Source of the DNA: Bacillus australimaris
GTDB taxonomy: Bacteria; Bacillota; Bacilli; Bacillales; Bacillaceae
Direction: 5' to 3'
NCBI RefSeq assembly: GCF_001307105.1
Contig: NZ_LGYN01000030.1
Location: 1-64,000 of the forward strand
DNA: 64,000 nt
Shown here: positions 52,169-60,095 of the stretch, piece by piece
Layout: the number at the start of each line of letters is the position of its first letter
Position numbering within the stretch: position 1 is the first letter of the stretch
Notes under the pieces: generated by a model
What the model was told of the DNA's origin: nothing
Seen by the model: the letters and a program-made list of their open reading frames with translations, nothing else
Database searches by the model: none
Made by a program: the position numbers and the translations under genes

Positions 52169-52195
52169 GAGCCCTATTTTAGATAGGGCTTTTTA
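52169..52195 (+). terminator. Second terminator stem, with U-tract, right of repeat copy B
   Basis: GAGCCCTAT/ATAGGGCT stem, 21 of 22 bases identical to the stem left of the repeat, followed by TTTTT. Confidence 0.85.
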
Positions 52196-52227
52196 TATGC
52201 GAATCAATTGTATTTTAAATTCTTCTG

Positions 52228-52259
52228 TTGACTTTCCCCTTTACTGAAAGGTTTATACT
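52228..52259 (+). promoter_or_regulatory. MerR-type promoter/operator
   Basis: TTGACT and TATACT are separated by an overlong 20-base spacer. The spacer holds the perfect dyad CCTTT-ACTG-AAAGG (52238-52251). This is the classic layout in which a MerR protein twists the promoter to activate it. It lies 34 bases before the regulator's own ATG. Confidence 0.85.
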
Positions 52260-52292
52260 GTGATCAGATCAATAAAACGGAGGAGATACAGG

Positions 52293-53120
52293 ATGTTCAA
52301 GATCGGTGATTTTTCTATGTTAAGTAAAGTCCCTGTCAAAACCTTAAGGTATTATGACCAAATTGATTTATTAAAGCCTAAGCAGATCGATCAAGATTCC
52401 GGTTACCGATATTATTCAGCTGAGCAGCTGCTTGAGGTCAATCGGATTTTTCTGTACAAGGAATTAGGCTTTACGTTAAAGCAAATGAGTCAGCTTCTTC
52501 GTGAAGATATTTCTGTCGAGCAGATTCAGGGCATGTTTCTCTTGAAAGAGAGTGAGATTCAGCAATTGATCGAGAGAGAACAACAGAAATTAGCACGGAT
52601 TAAGGAGCGGATGCACCTCATCAAACGAGAGGGGTGTGTTGAAAAAGAACAGGAGGTCATCATCAAATCGGTTGAAAGCAAACGCATCATGTCTTTTCAA
52701 TCTAATGGAACTGTTGACGACATTCCATCATTTTTTCAAACGTTTCATCATTTGTTACATAAACATCAGCAAGAATGGATCTCTGAGCCACAAATCGTGC
52801 TGTGGAGGGAATCACTTGCTAAAGAAAGCGAGTTCGAATTTGAGGTTGGGTATTCCGCCAAAGCGTTAAAGGAATCTCTGCCTCAGGGCATCACAATCCA
52901 TACGTTACCAGCTGAAGAAACAATGGCGACGCTATTATTTCATTCAGATTCTCCCTTTGCACAATCTGCTTGCGTTGACCTGGCATCATGGATTGAACAT
53001 AACGGATACCGCGTGAAAGAAGATCAGCCGGGCAGAGAGATTTATTATCCATTGTCTGAAAGTGAAGAAGGAAGACTCATTGAAATTCAAATTCCTATTA
53101 AAAATGAAGTCAAATCGTAA
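52293..53120 (+). CDS. MerR-family multidrug-type regulator (BltR/BmrR-like)
   Basis: A 275-residue regulator. The N-terminal HTH is IGDFSMLSKVPVKTLRYYDQIDLLKP; the second wing is SGYRYYSAEQLLEVNRI. A long dimer helix follows (about 80-120). The C-terminal half is a GyrI-like effector-binding domain (about 125-275, LIEIQIPIKNE). ATG 52293 follows ACGGAGGAG. It probably binds the promoter dyad just upstream and switches on itself and the MFS pump 26 bases downstream when a drug-like ligand binds. Confidence 0.92.
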   Translation: MFKIGDFSMLSKVPVKTLRYYDQIDLLKPKQIDQDSGYRYYSAEQLLEVNRIFLYKELGFTLKQMSQLLREDISVEQIQGMFLLKESEIQQLIEREQQKLARIKERMHLIKREGCVEKEQEVIIKSVESKRIMSFQSNGTVDDIPSFFQTFHHLLHKHQQEWISEPQIVLWRESLAKESEFEFEVGYSAKALKESLPQGITIHTLPAEETMATLLFHSDSPFAQSACVDLASWIEHNGYRVKEDQPGREIYYPLSESEEGRLIEIQIPIKNEVKS

Positions 53121-53146
53121 ACATTGCCCAAAGGAGAAACGTCACG

Positions 53147-54334
53147 ATGAAAAATAAAGCCGTTGTTTATTTACTTGCTTTAGCAGCCTTTTTAATCGGA
53201 ACGATCGAATATATCATTACAGGCATTATTCAAATGGTCGCAGATGATTTACATGTCACGACATCAGCTGCTGGTTTATTGGTCACATCATTAGCACTCT
53301 CAGCAGCAATTGGCGCACCGATTGTCATTGCACTGACCATCAATATAGACCGCAGAAAAATATTATCATGGATGCTGATCATTTTTATTGTCAGTAATAT
53401 CATCACAAGTGTCAGCCATACGTTTGAAATGGTGCTGATGACAAGGGTTTTACAAGGTATTAGTGGAGGGACGGCTATTGTGGTGGCAATGGCTGTGGCC
53501 ACTCGTCTTGTCGAACGAGAAAAAAGAGGAACAGCCATTGGCATCATTTTAATGGGACTCAGCAGTTCCTTGGTTTTAGGTGTGCCAATCGGGACACTTC
53601 TAAGCAGCATGATTGGATGGAAAGCATTATTCGCAGCCATTGGATTGATCACGCTCATTCCGCTGATTGTTGTGTATAGGCGCATCCCTTCGATGAAAGA
53701 ACAAGAACCGGTAACGCTTGGGATGCAATTATCAATATTAAAAGATAAGAGAATTTTGCTTGCGGTGGCAGTGACACTCTTTTATGTAGGAGGATATTCC
53801 ACTTTATTTACCTATTTAACACCCTTCCTGCAAGAAGCAGCAAACCTTAGCATCACAGAAATCAGCGGCATTTTGTTACTAGCGGGAATATGCAGCTTTT
53901 TAGGCTCCAGTCTTGGAGGGATTGCAGCAGATAAAAGGGGCCCAATTTTTACGATTTTCTCCGGAATTATTCTACAAATCATCATGCTCATGCTGCTAGC
54001 ATTTGTGACAGGGAATCTCGTGATCATGGTGGCGGTTATCATGATATGGATGATCGCTACATGGAGTACATCACCAGCTCAGCAGCTATATCTTGTAACA
54101 CTTGTACCCAAATCTCCTGATATCGCATTAAGTGTTAATACATCATTTATTCAATTCGGCTTTGCTTTAGGATCGGGGTTAGGAGGACTTGTATTAAGCA
54201 GGACATCTCTATTGAACCTAAGCTGGATCAGTGCTGGAACGGTTCTTCTCGCTTTACTCATGACCATCCTGATGGTGGCGTTTGACCGAATCTCTCAGCA
54301 TAAGAGTTTGAAAGTGATGGAGCATGGAAGGTAA
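53147..54334 (+). CDS. MFS drug efflux transporter
   Basis: A 395-residue 12-helix MFS protein of the DHA1/AraJ type. Motif-like TRVLQGISGGTAIVVAMAVATRLVEREKRGTAIG lies around helices 4-5, with LGVPIGTLLSSMIGWKALF in helix 5-6 (motif C: G-x-P-x-G). It is cotranscribed with the MerR regulator. An efflux role is inferred from that pairing. CAAAGGAGAA precedes the ATG. Confidence 0.88.
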   Translation: MKNKAVVYLLALAAFLIGTIEYIITGIIQMVADDLHVTTSAAGLLVTSLALSAAIGAPIVIALTINIDRRKILSWMLIIFIVSNIITSVSHTFEMVLMTRVLQGISGGTAIVVAMAVATRLVEREKRGTAIGIILMGLSSSLVLGVPIGTLLSSMIGWKALFAAIGLITLIPLIVVYRRIPSMKEQEPVTLGMQLSILKDKRILLAVAVTLFYVGGYSTLFTYLTPFLQEAANLSITEISGILLLAGICSFLGSSLGGIAADKRGPIFTIFSGIILQIIMLMLLAFVTGNLVIMVAVIMIWMIATWSTSPAQQLYLVTLVPKSPDIALSVNTSFIQFGFALGSGLGGLVLSRTSLLNLSWISAGTVLLALLMTILMVAFDRISQHKSLKVMEHGR

Positions 54335-54506
54335 TCGTATTCAGTTTTTTATTGAGGGAACTACTTATTTCGAGTAGTTTCTTTTTATGTTTTGAAGAAT
54401 GAACCAGCTAAGTTGTTTATTTGCTACAATAGGAGTAAATATCCAAAGAATAAACATATCCATTTTACACTAATCCAAAATACTGCTAGACAGGAGAGAA
54501 TACATC

Positions 54507-55337
54507 GTGCCAATAAGTGAGGAAATAATCAACCGTAAAGGCGCTCGAAAAGGGAGTGACATTCCTCATGACGTCTTGATTCTTTTAAATCAGGGAGAGT
54601 TAGAGAGTGTCAATTTAACTGAGTGGCTGGCTGTCAATCATGTGACTCTATTACAGCATGTATTGCCGTCCATTGGTTTAGACAAACATTTCAACGATCT
54701 TTCAGCTGAAATCGCGAAACAAAAAGCGGAGTCAGGCATGAAAGCGATTCGTCTTATCGGTCATTTGTTAGATGAAGTGCTGCAGGAAGAAAATGAGGAA
54801 AAAAGAGTGGAAGTCATACAGGCATGCAGCCGTCACATATCTGATAGCGTCCGCTGCTGGGCTGCTTATATGAACAAGCAGCGTTCATCCTCTTTGGAAG
54901 AGAAACTAGCGTACATTCAGCCATTTGCAGCTGATCATCATTTTGGTGTACGCGAAATTGCTTGGATGTCAGTGAGAGAAAGTCTAAGTCAACAGCTCGA
55001 TCAAAGTATAGAATATTTAACCGAATGGGCAAAAAGCGAGGATGAACATATTCGCCGGTTCTCTGTAGAGGCGATCCGTCCAAGAGGTGTATGGACAAAG
55101 CATATTGAGTTATTAAAGCAGGAACCAGAGAGGGCACTGCCTATTCTAGATGACCTCAAATCTGATCCATCAACATATGTTCAAGATTCTGTAGGAAACT
55201 GGCTGAATGACGCTAGCAAAACACAGCCAGATTGGGTACGAAACCTGTGCGAACAGTGGTCAATGGATTCTGATACAAAAGCGACTAGCAGAATTGTTAA
55301 AAAAGCCAAGAGAACGATTGTGAAGGAGAATTTGTGA
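54507..55337 (+). CDS. HEAT-repeat DNA alkylation repair-like protein
   Basis: A 276-residue all-helical protein. The repeats ISDSVRCWAAYM, HFGVREIAWMSVRESL, DEHIRRFSVEAIRPRGVW and DPSTYVQDSVGNWLNDASK are tandem HEAT-like units of the AlkC/AlkD class. These bind alkylated DNA and cut the glycosidic bond of 3-methyladenine-type lesions. The RPRGVW motif and aromatic residues fit the AlkC branch, but the catalytic residue was not assigned. GTG start with CAGGAGA. It is monocistronic with a terminator at 55434. Confidence 0.8.
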   Translation: MPISEEIINRKGARKGSDIPHDVLILLNQGELESVNLTEWLAVNHVTLLQHVLPSIGLDKHFNDLSAEIAKQKAESGMKAIRLIGHLLDEVLQEENEEKRVEVIQACSRHISDSVRCWAAYMNKQRSSSLEEKLAYIQPFAADHHFGVREIAWMSVRESLSQQLDQSIEYLTEWAKSEDEHIRRFSVEAIRPRGVWTKHIELLKQEPERALPILDDLKSDPSTYVQDSVGNWLNDASKTQPDWVRNLCEQWSMDSDTKATSRIVKKAKRTIVKENL

Positions 55338-55433
55338 ATTATGATATGAAATGACATTCTTTTTTTGAGGAGATTTCTATCAATAAAACATTCAGAAAAA
55401 AATCTTAGAGCGAGTTGAATTTTTTGTACGTAG

Positions 55434-55462
55434 ATGGGCCCCATTACTTGGGGCTTTTTGTT
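55434..55462 (+). terminator. Terminator after the DNA repair gene
   Basis: GCCCC/GGGGC stem with a 7-nt loop and a T-tract. Confidence 0.75.
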
Positions 55463-55618
55463 TTTTATGAAAAACCTAGTCTCATCGTTTCGGCCTTTAT
55501 TCTTTCTGTAAATCTATTATATCGTTGTCATACTTTTGAATGAAATTGACTCAATAGAATTGACGAAAGAACCATGAATAGGTGAAGATGAAATAAAATG
55601 TAAGATAAAGGGAGACGA

Positions 55619-56806
55619 ATGATGATACATATCATATTTGGGGCGGCAGCTGCCGGTAGTTTAAAACAAGCAATACGTGAAATGAAGCAAAAACAAATAG
55701 ATGATGTCATCGCTTTTGATGATATCTATTCAATTGGACCACTTCTACATTTACACGAACAAAAAGGACAAGCGAACCGTATAGAGTGGCTGCGTAACGT
55801 GATGTCAAATGAATTTGGCTATTTTGATGACATGGTTAACGATCAGCAGAGAATGCTTCAGCAAATAAAAGAAATAAAAGCTGGCAGCCGTATTCTCATC
55901 TGGACAGGCAGTAATGCACATGAGCAAATTGGCTTGCGATATGCCATCTATTTATTAAAAGAGAAAAGCATTGAATTGTCTGTAATCAATATAACGACAG
56001 CATTTGATCAGCTGTTCAATACGAATACAAGAAGAATGATCCTTCGACATTCCGGAGAAATCGCATCTGAAAAATTTAAAATTTTGTATGAGAGTAAAGA
56101 GCATATTCATCCAGTGACAAAAGAAGAGAGAGAAAGATTACAAAACGAATGGCTTTCACTTGCTAAAGAAAATCATATGCTGCGGATATGGCAAAAAGGA
56201 CAAGTGATCAGCGTACCAGAAGATGAATTTGATGCTTATTTAGTGAAAATGACTAAGCGGCTTCATCAGTCCGCGCCAGAAGAGGAGTATATCGTCACTC
56301 CACGCTTAATAGGAGAAGTCATTGGTCATTTAGATCAGTATTTCGGCGATGATTTTATTGAATATCGATTGAAGACATTAATTGATCAAGGGATGTTTGA
56401 CATGAAAGGAAAAAGAACTTCCATGCGTTATTACTCGATTAAACTGACAGAGTTCGGTCAGAACTTCAAAAAATGGGTGTGCTGTCGAGAGTTTGAGGAT
56501 CATCCTTTTGTGAAAATTGAAGGAGATTACGGTGGTGAACCTTTTCATTGTGGGCATTGTCAATGTCATTTAGAAAGAGATGATGTACCAATGAGTGATA
56601 CTCTTTTCTCAAAGATCTGGAATTGGAACATACAGTATGGCCGCTGGTTTGACGAAGAGACCGATGATTTGCTGCCAAATGGCGTAGACATGGAAAGGAA
56701 GTTCAATCAAGAAGGAGAGCGTATCACTGAAGAAGTGAAACGAGCTTTATCTCCTGCGTTTCAAATTGAATACAGCCCAAGTGAATACGCGCAATATTAC
56801 ATTTAA
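55619..56806 (+). CDS. DUF1835-domain protein
   Basis: A 395-residue protein. The N-terminal DUF1835 domain starts MMIHIIFGAAAAGSLKQAI and includes DDIYSIGPLLHL and ILIWTGSNAHEQIGLRYAIYLL. A DUF3658-like C-terminal part follows (RLIGEVIGHLD, DDFIEYRLKTLIDQGMFDMKG). Function unknown. GGGAGACGA precedes two adjacent ATGs. It stands alone upstream of the T-box leaders of thrZ. Confidence 0.82.
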   Translation: MMIHIIFGAAAAGSLKQAIREMKQKQIDDVIAFDDIYSIGPLLHLHEQKGQANRIEWLRNVMSNEFGYFDDMVNDQQRMLQQIKEIKAGSRILIWTGSNAHEQIGLRYAIYLLKEKSIELSVINITTAFDQLFNTNTRRMILRHSGEIASEKFKILYESKEHIHPVTKEERERLQNEWLSLAKENHMLRIWQKGQVISVPEDEFDAYLVKMTKRLHQSAPEEEYIVTPRLIGEVIGHLDQYFGDDFIEYRLKTLIDQGMFDMKGKRTSMRYYSIKLTEFGQNFKKWVCCREFEDHPFVKIEGDYGGEPFHCGHCQCHLERDDVPMSDTLFSKIWNWNIQYGRWFDEETDDLLPNGVDMERKFNQEGERITEEVKRALSPAFQIEYSPSEYAQYYI

Positions 56807-56891
56807 AGAATGAATTTCGTTATCACTGTACAAAATAATCCTTTACATCATCCATCATCATCATGTAAGATATGGAGAAATTAAAAGCGAA

Positions 56892-57126
56892 GAAAAGGAC
56901 ATGAGCCATTTTTACTGGTTACCAGAGAGGGAAGTGACGCTGAAATCTTCCTAACACAGAAAAATGGTCTTACCACCTTTGAGCTGTATTGGGGAAATCA
57001 TAGTATCCAATATCGTCTACGCCACGTTACGGCACCAGAGCCATAAAGCGAATGCGCGTTATGGGAATTTGGGTGGAACCACGGATCACACATTCGTCCC
57101 TCTATGAGGGATGGGTGTGTTTTTTT
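56892..57126 (+). promoter_or_regulatory. T-box riboswitch 1 (threonine), upstream of thrZ
   Basis: Stem I forms from AAAGG and CCATTTTT on the 5' side with AAAAATGG and CCTTT on the 3' side. The specifier loop between them reads ACC (56972-56974), a threonine codon, followed by A. The T-box core GGGTGGAACCACG has its TGGA bulge at 57074-57077 to pair with the tRNA acceptor end. A long terminator stem with seven Ts (to 57126) closes it. Uncharged tRNA-Thr would permit read-through. Confidence 0.93.
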
Positions 57127-57153
57127 GTTCACTCATATAGGATCATTGCTTTG

Positions 57154-57387
57154 AAAAGGACATGAGCAGCTTTTACGGTTACCAGAGAGGGAAGTCACGC
57201 TGAAATCTTCCTAACGCAGAAAAGTTGTCTTACCACCTTTGAGCTGTATTGGGGAAAATTGCAGTATCCAATACCGTCAATGCCACGTTACGGCACCAGA
57301 GCCATAAAGCGAATACGCGTTATGGGAATTTGGGTGGAACCACGGATTACACATTCGTCCCTCTATGAGGGATGGGTGTGTTTTTTT
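57154..57387 (+). promoter_or_regulatory. T-box riboswitch 2 (threonine), directly upstream of thrZ
   Basis: A near-duplicate of the first. The specifier is again ACC (57232-57234), the T-box TGGA at 57335-57338 and the terminator ends at 57387. In Stem I, CAGCTTTT pairs with AAAAGTTG, where copy 1 has CCATTTTT with AAAAATGG. These paired changes show that both stems are under selection. Two switches in series would demand two uncharged tRNAs for full expression. Confidence 0.93.
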
Positions 57388-57417
57388 ATTTCAAAAAAAA
57401 TGAAAGGTGTGTCAGTC

Positions 57418-59346
57418 ATGAGAGAAAACATGGTGAAGATTGCATTTCCAGATGGAAAGATAAAGGAGTTTTCCGCAGGTACGACGATCGCAGAAGTTGC
57501 CTCCTCTATTAGTCCGAGCTTAAGAAAAAAAGCAGTGGCTGGAAAGATTAATGATCAAATGGTTGATTTAAGTGATCAGCTGGACAGCGATGCTGAGCTG
57601 TCAATTGTCACACTTGATTCAAAAGAAGGGCTTGAAGTAATGCGCCATACATTTTCACACGTCTTAGCCCAGGCTGTGAAAAGGTTATATGACCATGTCA
57701 CACTAGGTATAGGACCAGTCATCGAAAATGGATTTTACTATGATATGAAGCTCAATCAAACGTTGAGCGTAGAGGATTTGGCGGTGATTGAAAAAGAGAT
57801 GGAACAAATCATTAACGAGAATCATCCCATCCAAAGAATGGAGGTCTCTTACAAAGAAGCGGAAGCGCTGTTTGCACATGATCCATATAAAATGGATATT
57901 TTAAAAGGTCTGCCCTCCGAAGAAGCCATCACGGTTTATCAGCAAGGAGAATTTATCGATTTGTGCCGTGGTCCCCATTTACCTTCTACAGGGTATTTAA
58001 AAGCCTTTAAACTCACACGTGTTGCAGGGGCTTATTGGCGGGGAGATAGCAATCAGGATGTGATGCAGAGAGTGTATGGTGTGGCATTTCAACACCCAAA
58101 ACATCTAGCTGATTACCTTCATTTCATGGAAGAAGCAAATAAACGTGATCACCGGAAATTAGGGAAACAGTTATCCCTCTTTATGTTTTCAGAAGAAGCG
58201 CCAGGCATGCCGTTTTATTTACCAAAAGGTCAGCTTGTTCGAAATGAATTAATGGCTTTTTCAAGAGAAGTGCGAGGCAAAGCGCAATACGAAGAAGTGA
58301 GTACACCGTTTATGATGAACCAAGAGCTTTGGGAAAAGTCAGGGCACTGGGATCATTATCATGAAAATATGTATTTTTCAGAAGTAGACCATACAAGCTT
58401 TGCTTTAAAACCTATGAACTGTCCAGGGCACATGCTTATGTTCAAAAACAGCTTGTATTCATACAGAGACCTTCCAATCAGAATGGCTGAGTTTGGTCAG
58501 GTGCATCGTCATGAATTCAGCGGAGCATTAAATGGATTGTTCAGGGTCAGAACATTTTGCCAAGACGATGCCCATATTTTTTTAAGAGAAGATCAAATCG
58601 AAGCTGAAATCAAACGGATTTTCCAATTAGTTGATCATGTGTATCGGACATTTGGGTTTGAGTATTCAGTCGAGCTTTCCACTCGTCCAGAAAAGGCATT
58701 AGGGGATGATGCCATTTGGGATATATCTGAATCAGCGCTAAAAAATGTGCTTGATCAGCTAAAGATTGACTATCAGCTAAATGAAGGAGATGGGGCATTT
58801 TATGGCCCGAAGATCGATTTTCATATTAAAGATGCACTAAAGCGGAGCCATCAATGCGCCACAATTCAGCTTGATTTTCAAATGCCTGAGAAATTCGATT
58901 TAACATATATCAATGAAAAGAATGAAAAGGTACGACCAGTTGTCATTCACAGTGCCATTTTTGGTTCTCTTGATCGTTTTCTTGGCATACTCATCGAGCA
59001 TTTTGCCGGCGCCTTCCCGTTATGGCTGGCACCAGTGCAAGTACAAATCATCCCTGTCTCAACTGTTCACCTTGATCACTGCTTGGAGGTGCAGCAGCAA
59101 TTAAGAAGTATCGGAATAAGAGCAAAAATCGATGAGCGTGATGAAAAACTTGGCTATAAAATGAGAGAAGCACAAATGCAAAAAATCCCTTATATCGCTG
59201 TCATTGGCGATACAGAAATGCAAGACAACACACTAAATATCAGACAGCACGGAGCAAAGACTTCAAAGCAGCTGTCGATTGAGGACTTTAAACACATGGC
59301 AGCTGAGCAAATAAAAGACAGAAAAGTGGCTCAAGACATGCTGTGA
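57418..59346 (+). CDS. thrZ: Threonyl-tRNA synthetase, T-box-controlled isozyme
   Basis: A 642-residue class II synthetase. An N-terminal TGS domain (1-62) is followed by the editing domain (HTFSHVLAQA zinc-type HxxxH, then DLCRGPHLPSTG). The catalytic core has the motif MNCPGHMLMFK (zinc Cys), FRVRTFCQDDAHIF (motif 2) and GSLDRFLGILIEHFAG (motif 3). An anticodon-binding domain ends it. ATG 57418 has AAAGGTGTG upstream; the frame extends further upstream only through T-box 2. Named thrZ because of the tandem T-boxes; the constitutive thrS should lie elsewhere. Confidence 0.93.
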   Translation: MRENMVKIAFPDGKIKEFSAGTTIAEVASSISPSLRKKAVAGKINDQMVDLSDQLDSDAELSIVTLDSKEGLEVMRHTFSHVLAQAVKRLYDHVTLGIGPVIENGFYYDMKLNQTLSVEDLAVIEKEMEQIINENHPIQRMEVSYKEAEALFAHDPYKMDILKGLPSEEAITVYQQGEFIDLCRGPHLPSTGYLKAFKLTRVAGAYWRGDSNQDVMQRVYGVAFQHPKHLADYLHFMEEANKRDHRKLGKQLSLFMFSEEAPGMPFYLPKGQLVRNELMAFSREVRGKAQYEEVSTPFMMNQELWEKSGHWDHYHENMYFSEVDHTSFALKPMNCPGHMLMFKNSLYSYRDLPIRMAEFGQVHRHEFSGALNGLFRVRTFCQDDAHIFLREDQIEAEIKRIFQLVDHVYRTFGFEYSVELSTRPEKALGDDAIWDISESALKNVLDQLKIDYQLNEGDGAFYGPKIDFHIKDALKRSHQCATIQLDFQMPEKFDLTYINEKNEKVRPVVIHSAIFGSLDRFLGILIEHFAGAFPLWLAPVQVQIIPVSTVHLDHCLEVQQQLRSIGIRAKIDERDEKLGYKMREAQMQKIPYIAVIGDTEMQDNTLNIRQHGAKTSKQLSIEDFKHMAAEQIKDRKVAQDML

Positions 59347-59366
59347 TGAATTCATTACGAAGGGTG

Positions 59367-59398
59367 AGACGTCCATTGAATGATGGGCGTCTTTCCAT
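59367..59398 (+). terminator. Possible thrZ terminator
   Basis: GACGTCCATT/GATGGGCGTC stem with a short U-rich tail (TCTTTCC); the T-tract is weak. Confidence 0.5.
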
Positions 59399-59498
59399 TT
59401 CTGCAATGGAAAGGGGAAATATTGAAACATTTTTTCAATAAAATCGTAATAGAGATAGAGCGCTTAACAGAAACATTTGAAACGAGGAGGAGTATTAC

Positions 59499-60068
59499 AT
59501 GGAACAAGCTGCATTAAAAAAGATGAGGTCAAAGCAAATAGTCGTTTCTAATTTAATAGCCGGCATCATAATCGTCGCTTTTTTTATCTTGATTCAAATG
59601 TCTGACATTCGATTTACACATTTCTTTCTTTGTTTAGGAATTATTATGCTCTTTCTAAGTATTTATGGTTTTATTAAAAAAGGATCAACAAAGTCTTTCA
59701 TTCCCCTTTTCGAGCAGATAGCCATTTATGAAAAAGAAAAATTGGGGGAAGAGTGGGAGAAAGAAAAGAAGGCAGAAAATATTTCAAGAGTAGTATTAAG
59801 TGGTCTGATGTTCCTTCAGTCATTCAGCTTCCAAGATGTAACGAATCCATTCTTAAACATACAACCTATGCTTTTAATATTCTTATTATTTGTAACGCTA
59901 GCCCTTATTAATTTAAGCATGCTTTTTCGCTTTAGAAAAATCGACCGGTCGACTGAAGAGCATGAATTAAAAGGCTTTACAAAGAAAACAAACATGGTGT
60001 CAATGGTTTTAGGATTATTAACAGCGATCGTCGTCTTCGGCTTTATCGTCATCTTTGTTCTTCCATAG
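59499..60068 (+). CDS. Four-helix membrane protein, unknown
   Basis: A 189-residue protein with four hydrophobic segments (about 19-38, 43-59, 120-141, 165-188) in two pairs, split by a charged loop (YEKEKLGEEWEKEKKAE). No family recognised. ACGAGGAGG precedes the ATG. It starts a likely two-gene unit with the following gene (27-bp gap). Confidence 0.7.
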   Translation: MEQAALKKMRSKQIVVSNLIAGIIIVAFFILIQMSDIRFTHFFLCLGIIMLFLSIYGFIKKGSTKSFIPLFEQIAIYEKEKLGEEWEKEKKAENISRVVLSGLMFLQSFSFQDVTNPFLNIQPMLLIFLLFVTLALINLSMLFRFRKIDRSTEEHELKGFTKKTNMVSMVLGLLTAIVVFGFIVIFVLP

Positions 60069-60095
60069 GACTGAATCATTTTGGAGGTGAAATAA

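Noticed and set aside
53230-53685. 151-codon minus-strand frame inside the MFS gene
   Set aside because: Antisense shadow of a hydrophobic protein; no start signals.
57259-57417. N-terminal extension of thrZ
   Set aside because: The frame merely runs open through T-box 2; ATG 57418 lies after its terminator and has a ribosome binding site.
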